A DNA stretch of 64,000 nt from Heterohyrax brucei (GCA_028571685.1 CM053146.1:26943431-27007430); one strand, 5' to 3'. Positions 47,251 to 58,692 are shown, counted from the first letter of the stretch. The notes: generated from the letters alone by a model not told the origin. Program-made: numbers and translations.

Positions 47251-47726
47251 GGACATTTCACTCTCCACGTAAATTCTCATGTATGGTCCTGTTCAATATG
47301 GTAATCTCTAACGGGGTCACTGTCTGAACCATGATAAACAAGGATTGCTAGCTTATTTCTCAGTAGAAGAACAGATTGGTTTCACTCTGGCCCATTTATT
47401 TCTGCTTTGCAGTCAGACACTCTTTCAAAACTGAGTCAGATGGAAGCACCTGAGGTCATATATTGAAATCTAACTGCAATGACTAGAAGTGGAGAAGGAA
47501 CTCTCAACCTCCTCAACCAGATACACAGTATGCTAATGGAAATCTACCCAGGAGAAGGACAGACATTCCAAAACTCGCTTAACAATCTTCTTACCTCCCC
47601 TTCATTGATAGGCCGACTGTTGCTAATATTCTTAACTAAAGAAAAAAAGTTCAGTTCAATATCCTGTTCTTTTTCTTTTCCATACTACCACACTATTGGT
47701 ATTTTTTAGTCGCTATTAATTTAAAT
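47251..47726. other. Unassigned sequence
   Basis: Nothing recognised; a 76-codon frame (47479-47709) has no familiar motif. Confidence 0.45.
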
Positions 47727-47868
47727 GGAAACCTTAGGGGCATAATGGTTAAAAGTTTGGCTGCTAACCAAAGGGTCAGCAGTTCAGATCTACCTGATGC
47801 TCCTTGAAAACACTATAGGGCAGTTCTACTCTGACCATGTGTCAGCATTGACTCAAATGGCAGTGAGT
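47727..47868 (+). mobile_element. AfroSINE
   Basis: GGAAACCTTAGGGGCATAATGG, GGCTGCTAACCAAAGGGTC, GGGCAGTTCTACTCTGACC, tail TTGACTCAAATGGCAG. Confidence 0.88.
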
Positions 47869-49036
47869 TCTTAATCTGCACACTTATGTAACTGGTAGCT
47901 AACTATATTTTTAAGCTGCCAGATAATTAAAAGGAAAAGTGTATCATAATTAACGAATCATAATCTACTTATATTTGTGTTGTCTTTTTATTCTATTTAT
48001 ATTTAGATAAACTGTATTGTTCACATTCCTAAACTTTCAAATCATTCTCAGTATAGTAAAAAGTTCTAAGGGTTACTAGTATTTCCTAGTCTCACAAACA
48101 AAAATCCAGAAGTTCAGTAATAATGCTGAAAATAAATCATTTATTTATTTTATTTTATTAATTGTTTTAATATGCCTCTTTAGCTGGAATTCTCAATCAT
48201 GAGGAGGTCTATGTGTCTACTGAGATGAAAGTAGGAGGGAATATGTCAAACTTACCCAATTATGGCCTAAGGACTCATTAAATTGAAAGGTGACAAAAAC
48301 TGTATTTAGTGCTTCTAATTGATTTTCGAGTAGTTTAAAATATAGTGTTGAGCAAGTGAGTTTTTACAAGTAGGCTCTTGGGGAACTAAACATGTCCTGA
48401 GGAAAAACCTACCAGTTGACAATTTTTCTGTCACTCGTTTTTCATCTAGTTGATGATAGAGTATAGAATAATCCATCAAATTGCAAAAGGTTGCTCTGAT
48501 TCAGTCACAGTCAGCTGGGGGGAAATTCAACTGAAAAATGGCCAATTTTAAGGCACAGTGAAGACCAAAAAAGCTTACTTCCCTGGGGGCCAACAGATGA
48601 GGAAAAGCAATGAAGTGGCAAACAGTAAAAGAGAAACAAAGGATTGGCTCAGCATCCACATCACTGATACTGGTCCCGCGCTGCTTCAGTACCTGAGGAG
48701 GAAAGATGAAGCAGTTACCTTAATAATTGATTTTACCTATCCGGGTGTGACTAGGCCCCTTTCATGATATCTTCCTCAACTTCTAAGATTCTACTTTTCT
48801 CTAACCTTCAAGTCATAAAACTGACATCACACTTATTTGAAATTGGAGCTCAAATTTGTATTCTAAGCCATTCCTCACATCCAGAGAAGTAATTGTAACA
48901 GATAAAAGAAAAAAATTAAAATTAAAATTACAGTCATACTACAAAAATTAAGTAAATGTCTCTGGAGGCTAGACCACAAAGCTGAGAATAAGGCTGTAAC
49001 TCTGAGTTATCTGCACTCTAGTTCCAGAAGCAGGCA
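47869..49036. other. Unassigned sequence
   Basis: AT-rich. One 69-codon frame at 48558-48767 is uninterrupted but has no motif I recognise and no splice or promoter context I can support. Confidence 0.45.
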
Positions 49037-49198
49037 GACACCGCAAACCCTCTGTCGTCGAATCAGTTCTGACCCATAGTGACCCTATAGACAGAGTAGA
49101 ACTGCCCCATGGAGTTTCCAAGGAGCGCGTGGTAGATTTGAACTGTCTGCTAGCCTTGTGGTAGCAGCCAGAACAATTAATCACTATGCCACCAGGAG
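49037..49198 (-). mobile_element. AfroSINE
   Basis: CTGTCGTCGAATCAGTTCTG, ACAGAGTAGAACTGCCCCATGG, GTGGTAGATTTGAACTGTC, AATCACTATGCCACCAGG in tail-to-head order. Confidence 0.9.
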
Positions 49199-50270
49199 GC
49201 AGAAGTAGTTGAGATTTTCCCTTTCAAAGGGGAACAGATGGAGACACACTCACTACATGAGAAACAGGGAGCGGTAAAGATCCTATGAAAGTAAAAAAAA
49301 AAAAAAAAAAAGCTGAGGATTTTTGCTAATGGCAACTAGCAGGCAACCTGCCTCATGTACTCCTGGTTTCCTGGAAAGGCAGAATGATAAACACACCTCC
49401 CAGCTCACTAACTGGATTAACATCATCCACAACATCACAGTAGAGACCCAGTTCTGCACCAGGAGGGCTGGAAACCTGCAGGGAAGAAATTTCAAGAACT
49501 AAAATAGAGTGAGGAGTTAAGTGGGGAGGAGAGAGAGAAGGATAGAACAAGGAAAGAGAGAATAAAACTTTCTCTGAAGACTAGCAAACGAAAATTCTGA
49601 ACATGCAACACAAACCTGAATTGTAGAAGTCAGTCAACAAAATCAGCACTAGGTAGACGACTTTCTTCCAGATAAAAAATGAAATGACAGAACATTCTGG
49701 CAAAAAACTTTGCAATCATTGTATTTAGAGGCCTCCAAATGATTAGTGGATAAATGCCATTCACAAAAAAGGAGTAATTTCAGAGATTTACATCTACTGA
49801 AATAAAGATGGACTGCCTGCCTGTCCGACAACTCAGCATTGCCTCTTCCAGGTTTGTAGAAGTCAAACAAACTGAAGTAAATTTTGAAGAAATGTTAACA
49901 TCACTAAAGCTTATTTCGTCAGACTTCTTAAGCACTATTTTACAACAGTGAAGAATCATACTGTTTGTTGTTAAAAATCTTTGCAATTTTTATAGCTATC
50001 TCATTTTTTTCAGTTACAGACAATAATAATTTGATAGTAGAGATGACATTATACAGTTGAAGACATGCTAAATCTGAGAATTTTAATTTGTAGTCGTGCA
50101 GATAATAACCGAACCTTACTCAAACCAAGGTCATCTGATGTAAAAACGTTTAAAAGTGGTCCCCTAGACAACTCTCTAAGTAAATCTTTTTGAAATTTCA
50201 GTTTCTTCAGATATAACTCATTACAATGTTAGATGGATTGAATGCAGTATGTAAATACCAAGTTGGTGGT
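49199..50270. other. Unassigned sequence with A-run
   Basis: An A-run of about 19 at 49293-49311. The rest is not recognised. Confidence 0.45.
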
Positions 50271-50474
50271 TCTGTTGTTAGTTGTTGTGAAGTTGATTTG
50301 GACTCATAATGACCCAGTGTACAAAATACAACTGCTTAGGGTTTTCAAGGCTGTGATCTTTTGGAAACAGATCTCCAGGTCTGTCTTCTGAGGCACTTTA
50401 GGTAGGTTCAAACTGCCAGCCTTTTGGCTGGTATTTCAGCTGCCAACCTTTCTACTTAACCATTTACATCACCC
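50271..50474 (-). mobile_element. AfroSINE, longer type
   Basis: TTGTTAGTTGTTGTGAAGTTG, GGCTGTGATCTTTTGGAAAC, CTGAGGCACTTTAGGTAGG, CTTAACCATTTACATCACCC. The same ~200-base type as 30695. Confidence 0.87.
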
Positions 50475-50736
50475 AATTTTGACTTCTCCAGGAATCAAAC
50501 CGGTCATCAGTAAATATTACTATCCTTCTGCTTTTCAGACAACACTGTTCTTTTGTTTTGTTCCTTTATTTTTTCTTTTTCTCTCTTTTTTAAATATTTC
50601 TTACTCTTTAATATTTAACTTGTTTTTGAATAAATCAAAAACACTGTGTAGTTGGATCTCAGAGTAAGATTTTTATTCCTTTGCTTACCTCAATTCCTAT
50701 TATCAACTATACATATATTCCTGCTATCTGTAACTA

Positions 50737-50908
50737 GAAACCTTGATGATGTAGTAGATAAGTGTTATGGCTGCTAACCAAAAGATCAGCAGTTTGAATC
50801 CACCAGGTACTCCTTGGAAACTCTATGGGGCAGTTCTACTCTGATCTATAAGGTCACTATTGGTCAGACTTGACTCTATGACAGCGGGTTTGAGGTTTTG
50901 TTTGTTTG
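50737..50908 (+). mobile_element. AfroSINE
   Basis: AGAAACCTTGATGATGTAGTAG, GGCTGCTAACCAAAAGATC, B-box-like GTTTGAATCCACC, GGGGCAGTTCTACTCTG, then a T-rich tail GGGTTTGAGGTTTTGTTTG. Confidence 0.9.
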
Positions 50909-50984
50909 TTTTGCAATCATAACAGTTGATTTCTCAGATTTAAAATGTAAAGTAAATTAGGAAAGTATTAATTTTAGCATTTTT

Positions 50985-51105
50985 TCAGTTAAAGAAGATG
51001 ATCAGCATTATGTAATGTATCCAAATTCACATAACTAAAAGGAAATAGAGCCACAATTTAACTAGATTTCCTGATCCCAAATCCAGAATTTCCCTCTAAG
51101 TGTGA
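50985..51105 (+). mobile_element. MIR fragment
   Basis: TCCAAATTCACATAACTAAAAGG, ATAGAGCCACAATTTAACTAG and CCTGATCCCAAATCCAGAATT follow the core and tail order of MIR. Confidence 0.5.
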
Positions 51106-51341
51106 AGTTTTCAGTTGTCCCCCGTCCACCTGCATACTTATCTTTATTCTTTGTTGACCTCAGAACCGCTTACTTAAATGCAATCCTTGGTAGAATCTCA
51201 ATACGCGTTTTAAAAGCAAATCTGCTGTTGTTCTAAGGGCGTGGAGGTGCATCATAAAGGCCAAGTTCTCTATATTTACAACACATTGACGCAGCCTCTC
51301 CACTTCTCTTACAGTTGAAAAAGAATGCCTTCTACTATGAT

Positions 51342-51380
51342 TTAAAAAAAAAAAAACAAACAAAAACTGCTGTCGAGTCA
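51342..51380 (-). mobile_element. 39-base SINE tail with 6-bp duplication
   Basis: An A-rich stretch then CTGCTGTCGAGTCA: the 3' end of an AfroSINE, minus strand, without a body. TATGAT flanks it at 51336-51341 and 51381-51386. Confidence 0.75.
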
Positions 51381-51446
51381 TATGATACATACAAGTAATT
51401 AGTTTTAGATACTCATTAATTGGTTTTTAATCTGAGTATTCTAATC

Positions 51447-51600
51447 CAGTGGTTTTCAGACTCGAGCATGCAACACAAATCACTGGACCCTGCTGAGTTT
51501 TCTCATCCTGTTAATACAACGAGAGGACCAAGCAGTTGTGCTTCTGCCAAGTTCTCAGGTTATCATAATGCTGCTAGTCTGGGAACCATTTCTAATCTCT
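51447..51600 (+). mobile_element. MER5-type hAT (Charlie) fossil
   Basis: Begins with CAGTGGTTTTCAGACTCGAGC, the MER5 terminal repeat, then ATCACTGGACCCTGCTGAG and ATGCTGCTAGTCTGGGAACC near the end. Non-autonomous DNA transposon, ancient. Confidence 0.75.
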
Positions 51601-51821
51601 TGCTGCTCTTTGGGTGACATGCTGAATAATAGCATCAGTGTTCCCTAAGCAAGTGTCAGAAAAGTAGAATCTTACGCTCACCCCATGTCCACTTAATTAG
51701 AATTTCCATTTTACCAAGATTTGTGCTGGGTTGATACACATTCACATAATCCGTGGATCCATCCAAACACACATTTTCAGATCTCTCTTTGGAAAACTTT
51801 AAGTGATGTAAGATCCATTAA

Positions 51822-52004
51822 GGGTTGCTGAGAGGTACAAGCAGTTTGTGTTTGGCTGGTAACCAAAAGGTTGGCGGTTAAAACCCACCCAGCAGTACCC
51901 CAGAAGGAAAGACCTGGAAACCTGTGGAGCAGATCTACTGTGGAATACGTGGGGTCCTCGTGAGTGAGAACCAACCTAACAGAACAAGACAACAACAGCA
52001 GCAA
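51822..52004 (+). mobile_element. AfroSINE, longer type
   Basis: GGTAACCAAAAGGTTGGCGG, ACCCACCCAGCAGTACCCCAG, AAGACCTGGAAACCTGTGG, then GACAACAACAGCAGC. Confidence 0.85.
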
Positions 52005-52999
52005 GGTACAGCTCGTACAACTCCAAAGTGCGGACGTAGCTGGAAGCTCCGGTCTAGAATGCACCATTTCCCACTCTATATCAAGAAACTTCTGATGACA
52101 TTGTAAAAATGCAGATTTTTAGATACCTTTCTTAAAAATACTAATTCTCTAGATCAATGAGAGGTCAAGCACATACAATTTTAACATGAATTATTAGCAA
52201 TTCTTGTTGTCAGATAGGTTGGAGAGACTCCACTGCAGAATTCTATACGTATCTCTAAATCAGCTGTATTTTGGTAACCTTTTTTTTTTTTTAACCCACA
52301 GTATAACTTTAAAAGTGCTTCAGCTAAAACTTAGAATTTCACTGGTAAAATTCGAGCCTCATATGTTATTAATATTTTGAATTCCTCAAAGCCAGGTATT
52401 ATTTTAGTGGACTGAAATAATACAGTTTGAAATTTGGAAAAATGTCATTTCTATCCCTAGCTTTTTTCTTAACTGTGGATGTGAATGCTGATTGTTCACT
52501 TAACATCATTAGATGTCAGTCACCTAATTTTTAGGAAGAAAAGAGAAAAGGAAATGACTCTGGTGTGAAAAAATATATAACTTAAATAAAGGTGATGACA
52601 TGTGAATCAGCATTAAAAAGGTTAACTCCCCTTAAAAAATAACTTTTAATTTTAACATCAGACACCTTCTGTCATACAAATGTCTTCAATAATATAGTTG
52701 ATTGTGTGAATTCCCCAGGTCTCTGGTAAAATCTGTCATTTAAGAAAAGCTAAGCAATAAGAGAAAACCACCATCATGACCAATGATTAAGAGTGTCTCA
52801 AAATGGGAGAAAATGGGAATTGGTCTATATGGAGAGAGATTTGTGGCCAGGACTGAGTGATGTTAAGGTAAGGCTTGACAAATGGAGAACTGGCTGAGAT
52901 TAGGTAGTGTATGACCTAGCAGCTACGAAGCAATGGACACAGAAAAGTATGGATCTTGACAGTGAGTCTTGATGAACAAACTGTTAACTGTGACTACAA
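52005..52999. other. Unassigned, probably unique sequence
   Basis: About 1 kb of AT-rich sequence; a T-run at about 52281-52292. Nothing else seen. Confidence 0.5.
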
Positions 53000-53156
53000 A
53001 CCAAAAGCCAAATGTATTAACCAGCAAGTCCATTCCAACTTACAGCAACCATACAGGACAGAGTAGAACTTCCCTCTAGGGTTTCCAAGGCTGATGGATT
53101 CCAACTGCTGACTTCATAGTTAGCAACCGAGCTCTTAACCACTGTTTCCCAAGGAG
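53000..53156 (-). mobile_element. AfroSINE
   Basis: CAAGTCCATTCCAACTTACAGC, GACAGAGTAGAACTTCCC, GAGCTCTTAACCACTG in tail-to-head order. Confidence 0.87.
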
Positions 53157-53925
53157 CAAGCATTGGACCACAAATTGTACTTCCTAAAGCAGGCAGATCT
53201 CTTTCCCCTGGTCCCAGTATTATTTATCACCAAAGCAAGACAGTATGCTTCCTCCTAGAACTGATTAGTTCAAAAATAGAACGTATGCTTCTTTTCTTAT
53301 CACTTGATAAAAATATGTTTACAGTGTTTTCTAATTTTTTGTACTGTAATGATTGTGTTTTAAGAGATACTTTTTAGCAACTCCCTTGGATGCTCCCTTT
53401 TGGGGACAGCTCTTCTCATTTTTCACCCACTGAACTTCTAGATAACTCCAGAATTAAGAAACCTCGGACTTTAATCACCAGGTTTGTCTCCAGTGGCTTT
53501 CAGCGTCATAGCTATCATAGGCTGTTTGCAAAGGAATAACATTATTTCAAAACAGCCTCTCCACTTTCAAGGTGGGTCACAGCACTGATCAAAAATTCCC
53601 ACTCAAAGCTGCAGGACCTCCTCACTCCCTCAGGCATCTATGAATCTAACCTTATGGATTCTTTGTTCAAAACCCTTTGTACTGAGTGCAGAGACCACCC
53701 ACAGTGCAGCTGCCTGGTGTGGCGTGAACTTTCTTCTGGAAAGTAAAAATTGAGAAAAAGTACAAATAAAGACAACTGCTGGGTTGGAAAATGAAAACCA
53801 AGCATATCAGCAAGCAGACAAGCTGAGAAGATGGTCAGAATAGCACGGGGCAGTAAAGAGCACAGAACTAGACATCTGCAACGGATGGGTAAGGGAGAGC
53901 TAGCACATATCAAGCAAAACTACCC
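53157..53925. other. Unassigned sequence 5' of an RTE
   Basis: 53390-53760 has a base composition and layout faintly like an LTR, but no terminal repeats are visible. Left unassigned. Confidence 0.4.
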
Positions 53926-55870
53926 ACCATTCTTCTGTCTGTTTATCACGCTGTATTGGCTTATGTGTTGCTGGGATGCTGGAAGCTCTGCTACCAGTAT
54001 GTCAAATACCAAGCAAAGTCACCTATGGTGGATAGTTTTCAGTGTGGTGTCCAGGCTAATAAAGACTAAGAAGAACAGCCTGGTTATCTCTTTCTGAGAA
54101 CACTGATCAGTGAAAAGCTAATAAATAGCACTGGAACCCCGCAGGATAACACTGCCGGTAGATGAGCACATCCAGTTAGAAGGCACTCAAAATACCATTG
54201 AGGAAGAGCTACCTCCTCAAAGAAGAGTCAACCTTAATTATGGAATAAAATCTTAAGGGACCTCCATCTGCTGATGTGTCACAACTCAAAATGAGAAGAA
54301 ACAGCTACAATCACCCATTAGTAATCAGAACATGGACTGTACAAAGTATGAGTCTAAGAAAATTGGACATCACCAAAAATTAACTGGAATGCATAAAGGT
54401 GGATATTCTAGGTATTAGTGAGCTGAAATGACCTGATATGAGCTTTTTCAATCAGAAAAGCATAAGGTCCATGAAAAAGGAATGAGAGAATAAAGAGGAA
54501 TGGTGTTGCATTCATTGCATAAAAGAACTTTTCAAGGTCTGTCTTGGAGTACAATATTGTCAGAGTTTAGGATAATATCTAGAAGCTTACAAGAAAGATG
54601 AGTTAATTTGACTATTATTCAAATTTATGTTCCAGTCACTAATGCTAAAAGATAAAGAAATCAAAGATTTTCAACAACTTGTATAATCTGACATTGATCA
54701 AATATGCAACAACATAAACAGTGACTACACACATGGACTTGGCAAGACAGAATACATAAGAATCAAATTGACTGTATCTGTGGAAAGAGATGATGCAGAA
54801 GCTCAATATCATCAGTCAGAACAAGGTCAGGGGATGACTCCAAAATAGACCGTCAATTGCTCATATTCAAGTTCAAGATGAAGTTGAAGAAAATTAAAAT
54901 GAGAGCCAATGTACAGTCTTGAGTATATCCCATGTGAATTTAGATATCATCTCAAAAATAGGTTTCATGTACTGAATGCTAATGAATGAAGGCCAAAGAA
55001 AGTTGTGGAATGACATCAAGACATCACATATAAAGAAAGCACAATCATAATAAATAAATACAAAAGAAGAAAAGCACAGACATTTAAAAAATAGGAAAGA
55101 AAAAAGGACCGAAATAAATGTCAGAAGTCTCTGAAACTTGTTCTTGAATGTACAGCAGATAAAGCAAACCAGAGGGTATGAAGACATGATGAATTAAAAG
55201 ATCTGAACAGAAAATTTCAAAAGGTAGCTAAAGAAGACAAAGTAAAGCATTACAATGAAATGTGCAAAGACCTGTAGTTAGACAAACAAAAGGTTTGTCT
55301 ATGTTCCAGCATTGCTCAAGCTGGAACAACTCAAGGAAGAACTCAACTCTTCATTTACGATTTTGAATGGTTCTGTGGGCAAAATACTGAATAATGCAGG
55401 AAGCATTAAAAATAGGAAGAATATATAAAGTCAGTGCAAAAAGAAATAAATGAGTTGGTTGACGTTCAACTGTTTTAGGGGGTGACATATGATCGAGAAC
55501 CACTGGTACTGAAGGAAGAAGTCCAAACTGCCCTGAAGGCAATGACAGAAAACTAAGCTCTAGGAACTGACAGAATACCAACTATATTATTCCAACAAAC
55601 AAATGCAGTGCTGAAAGTGCTCACTCTGAATGCCAAGAAATTTGGAAGACAGTTACCTGGCAAACAGACTGGAAGAGTTTCATGTTTATGATGATTCCAA
55701 AGAAAGGTGATCTGCTTGAATTTATATAGACACAGTAGCTGCCAACAGTGGTCTCAAACACATCAACAACTGTGATGATGGCTCAGGACTGAGTAGTCTT
55801 TCATTCTGTTGTGTGTAAGGTTGCTACAACTCAAAAGTGACTTTATGGCACCTGTCAACAAAAACAAAAT
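53926..55870 (+). mobile_element. RTE with 5' end, endonuclease and 3' end, RT domain deleted
   Basis: Starts with the family 5' end (CACCATTCTTCTGTCTG... GTTGCTGGGATGCTGGAAGC), then AAAATGAGAAGAAACAGC and the endonuclease (about 54290-54900; ISGKRDDAEAQYHQSEQGQG-like at 54780). It continues to the entry of the RT (CCAAAGAAAGGTGATC at 55696-55711). There it jumps to the last ~150 bases (ACACAGTAGCTGCCAAC... GGCACCTGTCAACAAAAAC). Broken by many stops. Endonuclease-only remnant; cannot reverse-transcribe. Confidence 0.87.
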
Positions 55871-55889
55871 TCTGATTCCAGAACTATGA

Positions 55890-56075
55890 TGCAAAACTCA
55901 TATACCCCTTTACATCAACTCCTTTGAGATACTCAGTATCATAATTTCCATTTTATAAACACAGAAAGATCTGAATTCAGAGGAAATAATAGATATATCT
56001 CAGGTTACACAGTATTATAGGACAGAATCAAACTGCACGGTACACCAAAATCTTTTCTATTCTGTGCCGTGTTTC
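55890..56075 (+). mobile_element. MIR
   Basis: GATACTCAGTATCATAATTTCC, ATTTTATAAACACAGAAAGATC, CTCAGGTTACACAGTATTATAGG and AGAATCAAACTGCA match the MIR core and tail in order. Confidence 0.65.
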
Positions 56076-56430
56076 TTTAGGAAACAAGATTTGAGAACTT
56101 GTGACAAAATTTGTGCTACGGTCATTTCAGTGGAGCAGTTTCTTTGTGGTAGAACAAAAGAACTGGATATTTTGGCATTTGATTCAGAGAATACTGTTGT
56201 TTTATTTGGCAACAACACATACTTTATCAGTGGGGAAGGACACTATCTACCCTTGTTTGTATATCTTGAGTATGGTTAACTTCTCCACAGCCTCATGAGG
56301 AGTCCTGATGTTGGCCATCACAATTACAGTAGAGATGATCACATGATCCTCCTGACCCAATCATAATCATCACTAAGACTTTTGTCAACTACTAGTAATT
56401 TATTTCCATTAGAGAAGAGTGGGATATAAC

Positions 56431-56575
56431 CTAAAAAGCAGGTCCGACTCATGGTGACCCTACAGGTGAGAGCAGAGCTGCTCCATAGAGTTTCCAAGCA
56501 GCACCTGGAGGATTTAAACTGTCGGCATTTTGGTAGCACTTAACCCACTATGCCACCAGGGCTTCCAGGAGATAA
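56431..56575 (-). mobile_element. AfroSINE
   Basis: GGTCCGACTCATGGTGACCC, GCTCCATAGAGTTTCCAAGC, CACTTAACCCACTATGCCACC. Confidence 0.88.
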
Positions 56576-57139
56576 TCTAGGAGCTGTTTAATTCCATCTT
56601 GTAGTTTGTCTAAGAATAAGTCAAAAAACGAAAAGGCAGATCTAATACTGGAAGATTGTTTCGTCTTTACGTTATTCTTTGAGCGTTGAGTTCAACTAGT
56701 CTGTTTCCTGGACATTTTTAAAAGAGGAGCCAATAGTTTCCAGTAGCTGCTTAATTCCATTTATGATGGATACTGGAAAAAAGTTCTGATTGATTACCAT
56801 TACTTAAAAGTTACATTTTGGGGATTATATAAAGATGGAAAATTTCTTATTTCGTTTTTGCTATTAATTCTCTAAATTTATCTAAATATACAATAAAAAA
56901 GATGCATCAATCCAGACTGAATAATTCACTTTGGTGTTATAAGTTTAATTCTTATTTCCTTCTACTTACCTAAACTGGGAACATCCCTCACTCGACTCAG
57001 GAGGATTTTCTGCAAGGCCCTGCCCTATATTATTCTACTAGTCCATATACGTATTTCATTTTTTAAAGGATTGCTTTCCCCTTCCTCACCAAAGATGTCT
57101 TCCACAGAAATGTGTTTTTCTTGTGTATTTATATTAACA
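56576..57139. other. Unassigned sequence
   Basis: AT-rich, with no recognisable feature. Confidence 0.5.
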
Positions 57140-57340
57140 GAACCCTAGTGATGCAAGGACTAACTAACCTAAAAAAGATCAGCATCTAGAACTTACCCAG
57201 TGGCTCCACGAGAGAAAAAGAACTTGGTAAGGAATCTTTTGTAAAGGTAACAGCTTTGGAAACCCTCTGGAGCATTTCTCCTCTGTTGCGTAGAGTCGTT
57301 CTGAGTCACAGTCTACTTGGTGTTATTTATGTTGGCAATA
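57140..57340 (+). mobile_element. AfroSINE, third type with extra internal block
   Basis: CCCTAGTGATGCAAGGACTAAC, CAGTGGCTCCACGAGAGAAAAAG, CTTTTGTAAAGGTAACAGC, TTGGAAACCCTCTGG, TTCTGAGTCACAGTCTACTTGG. The AAAGATT/GGTAACAGC block is missing from the 155-base type. Confidence 0.83.
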
Positions 57341-57564
57341 TTTCTGGAACAATGTTACAAAATAGTGATGGTAGTGGTGGGCAATTTTTATGTATTTCTG
57401 AAAGGACTGAGAATTTTTTTTACCGTCCCTTTATTAACATCACTGCTGCAAAGTATTGTTACTATTTTATTAAAAGTCAAGTGATTTTTCATCAGAAATG
57501 TATTTCAAATTTATTTATATGACTTTTGGCTATGAATCTACTTGATTATGTGTTTTTATAATAA

Positions 57565-57680
57565 AGTTCAAACTGCCAGGTGCTCCTTGGAAACTCTATG
57601 GAGCAGTCTACTCGATCCTATAGGGTCACTATGAGTCAGAACCACCTCAACAGTACTGGGTTTGGTTTCTGGTTTTGGTG
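57565..57680 (+). mobile_element. AfroSINE, 5'-truncated
   Basis: Starts within the body (AAACTGCCAGGTGCTCCTTGG) and ends in a T/G-rich tail GGGTTTGGTTTCTGGTTTTGG that runs directly into the next SINE. Confidence 0.87.
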
Positions 57681-57830
57681 ATACAGTAGTTAAGAGCTAT
57701 GACTGCTAACTAAAAGGTTGACAGTTCAAATCCACCAGCTGCTACTTGGAAAATGTACGGGGCAGTTCTACTCTTTCTGTGGGGCTCCATGAGCCAAAAT
57801 CAACTCAGTGTCAGTGGGTTTTTTTGTATA
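57681..57830 (+). mobile_element. AfroSINE, tandem with previous
   Basis: GATACAGTAGTTAAGAGC head immediately after the tail of the previous copy, then GGTTGACAGTTCAAATCCACC, GGGGCAGTTCTACTC, CAGTGTCAGTGGGTTTTTTT. Confidence 0.88.
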
Positions 57831-58484
57831 CACTATTATCAGTTGTAAAGATATACTTTAAAACAGTATACCACCCTTTATTCTAGGAACAAACTGTAGT
57901 TTTTTATGATATTTTCTAACTTAGTTTTTGCTGTAATCTCTTTTCAAATGTTGTGTTTAAGACTTTAAAGCAATATGTTTAAACAGGTTTTCCTTCTTTG
58001 TACTGTTTTGTGTGGTTTAGATACAAAGGGTAGATTTGCTCTTTGAAAATAATTTGACCTTTCCTTTTGTTTTAAGTGCCCTAAACATGTTTAAATAGCA
58101 TTAGAATGATCAATTTCTTCAAGTATTGATAACATTCACTTACAAAAACTTCTGGCACTTGGCCTTTCAGATGATTTAAGTGATGAGAGACAATGAAGAG
58201 TATTTCTTTTTCAAAGCAAAGACTTTTCTTGATAGTCTCTCCATTAGCTGATTTTGACTGTTTTCCTAGATTTGCGTGTATTGTAGGCATTACAATCTGC
58301 TTTCAAGTTGATATGAGGAATGAGATGAATTAATTCCTCTACTTTCTTCTGTATCTAGAGTTCTTTTCCATTTCCTTTGTATTCTTTTGTGTTTGTGCTT
58401 TCTTCCTATCTTTTCCCAGTTGGACAAGATTTTATTATTTTTCAAGTGACTCTCACATGCGTTTGTATATAATTGTGACATATC
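57831..58484. other. Unassigned sequence
   Basis: AT-rich; no feature recognised. Confidence 0.5.
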
Positions 58485-58520
58485 CATGAGTTGGATCTGA
58501 CTCAACGGCACTTGGCTTAA
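58485..58520 (+). mobile_element. Isolated SINE tail in unique sequence
   Basis: CATGAGTTGGATCTGACTC then AACGGCACTTGGCTTAA, without SINE body. ATATC precedes (58480-58484) and follows (58521-58525). Same 3' ending GGCACTTGGCT as the inserts in L1C and L1F. Confidence 0.7.
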
Positions 58521-58598
58521 ATATCTCCAGTATATCTCTTTTCTTTAACTGCAGCTATCAGCTATATACTTTCATTAGATTTTAACTGTTAGTTTTCA

Positions 58599-58692
58599 GA
58601 AAAAAAAAAAAAAAAAAAAAAACCTCATTGATTCGAAAAGCACTCGCACTCTTGCTCAGGGTGTGTGTGTGTGTGTGTGTGTGCACGTGCGT
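58599..58692 (+). repeat. A-run and (GT)n microsatellite
   Basis: About 23 A at 58600-58622, then (GT)n at 58660-58682 grading into GCACGTGCGTGC. Confidence 0.92.

Noticed and set aside
46957..47304. 115- and 99-residue Ser/Ile/His/Pro repeat proteins
   Set aside because: They are overlapping frames through a tetranucleotide microsatellite; the periodic residues follow from the repeat unit, with no start context or conservation signal.
48558..48767. 69-codon frame as a possible host exon
   Set aside because: No familiar domain, no supporting splice sites or neighbouring exons that I could identify; the length is within chance for this composition.
50737..50908. tRNA-like sequence with B-box
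   Set aside because: It is the tRNA-derived head of an AfroSINE with the SINE body and tail attached, not a tRNA gene.
53390..53760. Possible additional LTR upstream of the RTE
   Set aside because: No paired terminal repeats, polyadenylation signal or second copy in the window; left as unassigned.
53831..54097. 88-codon frame with basic N-terminus
   Set aside because: Its second half lies in the RTE 5' UTR, and the first half has no recognisable domain.
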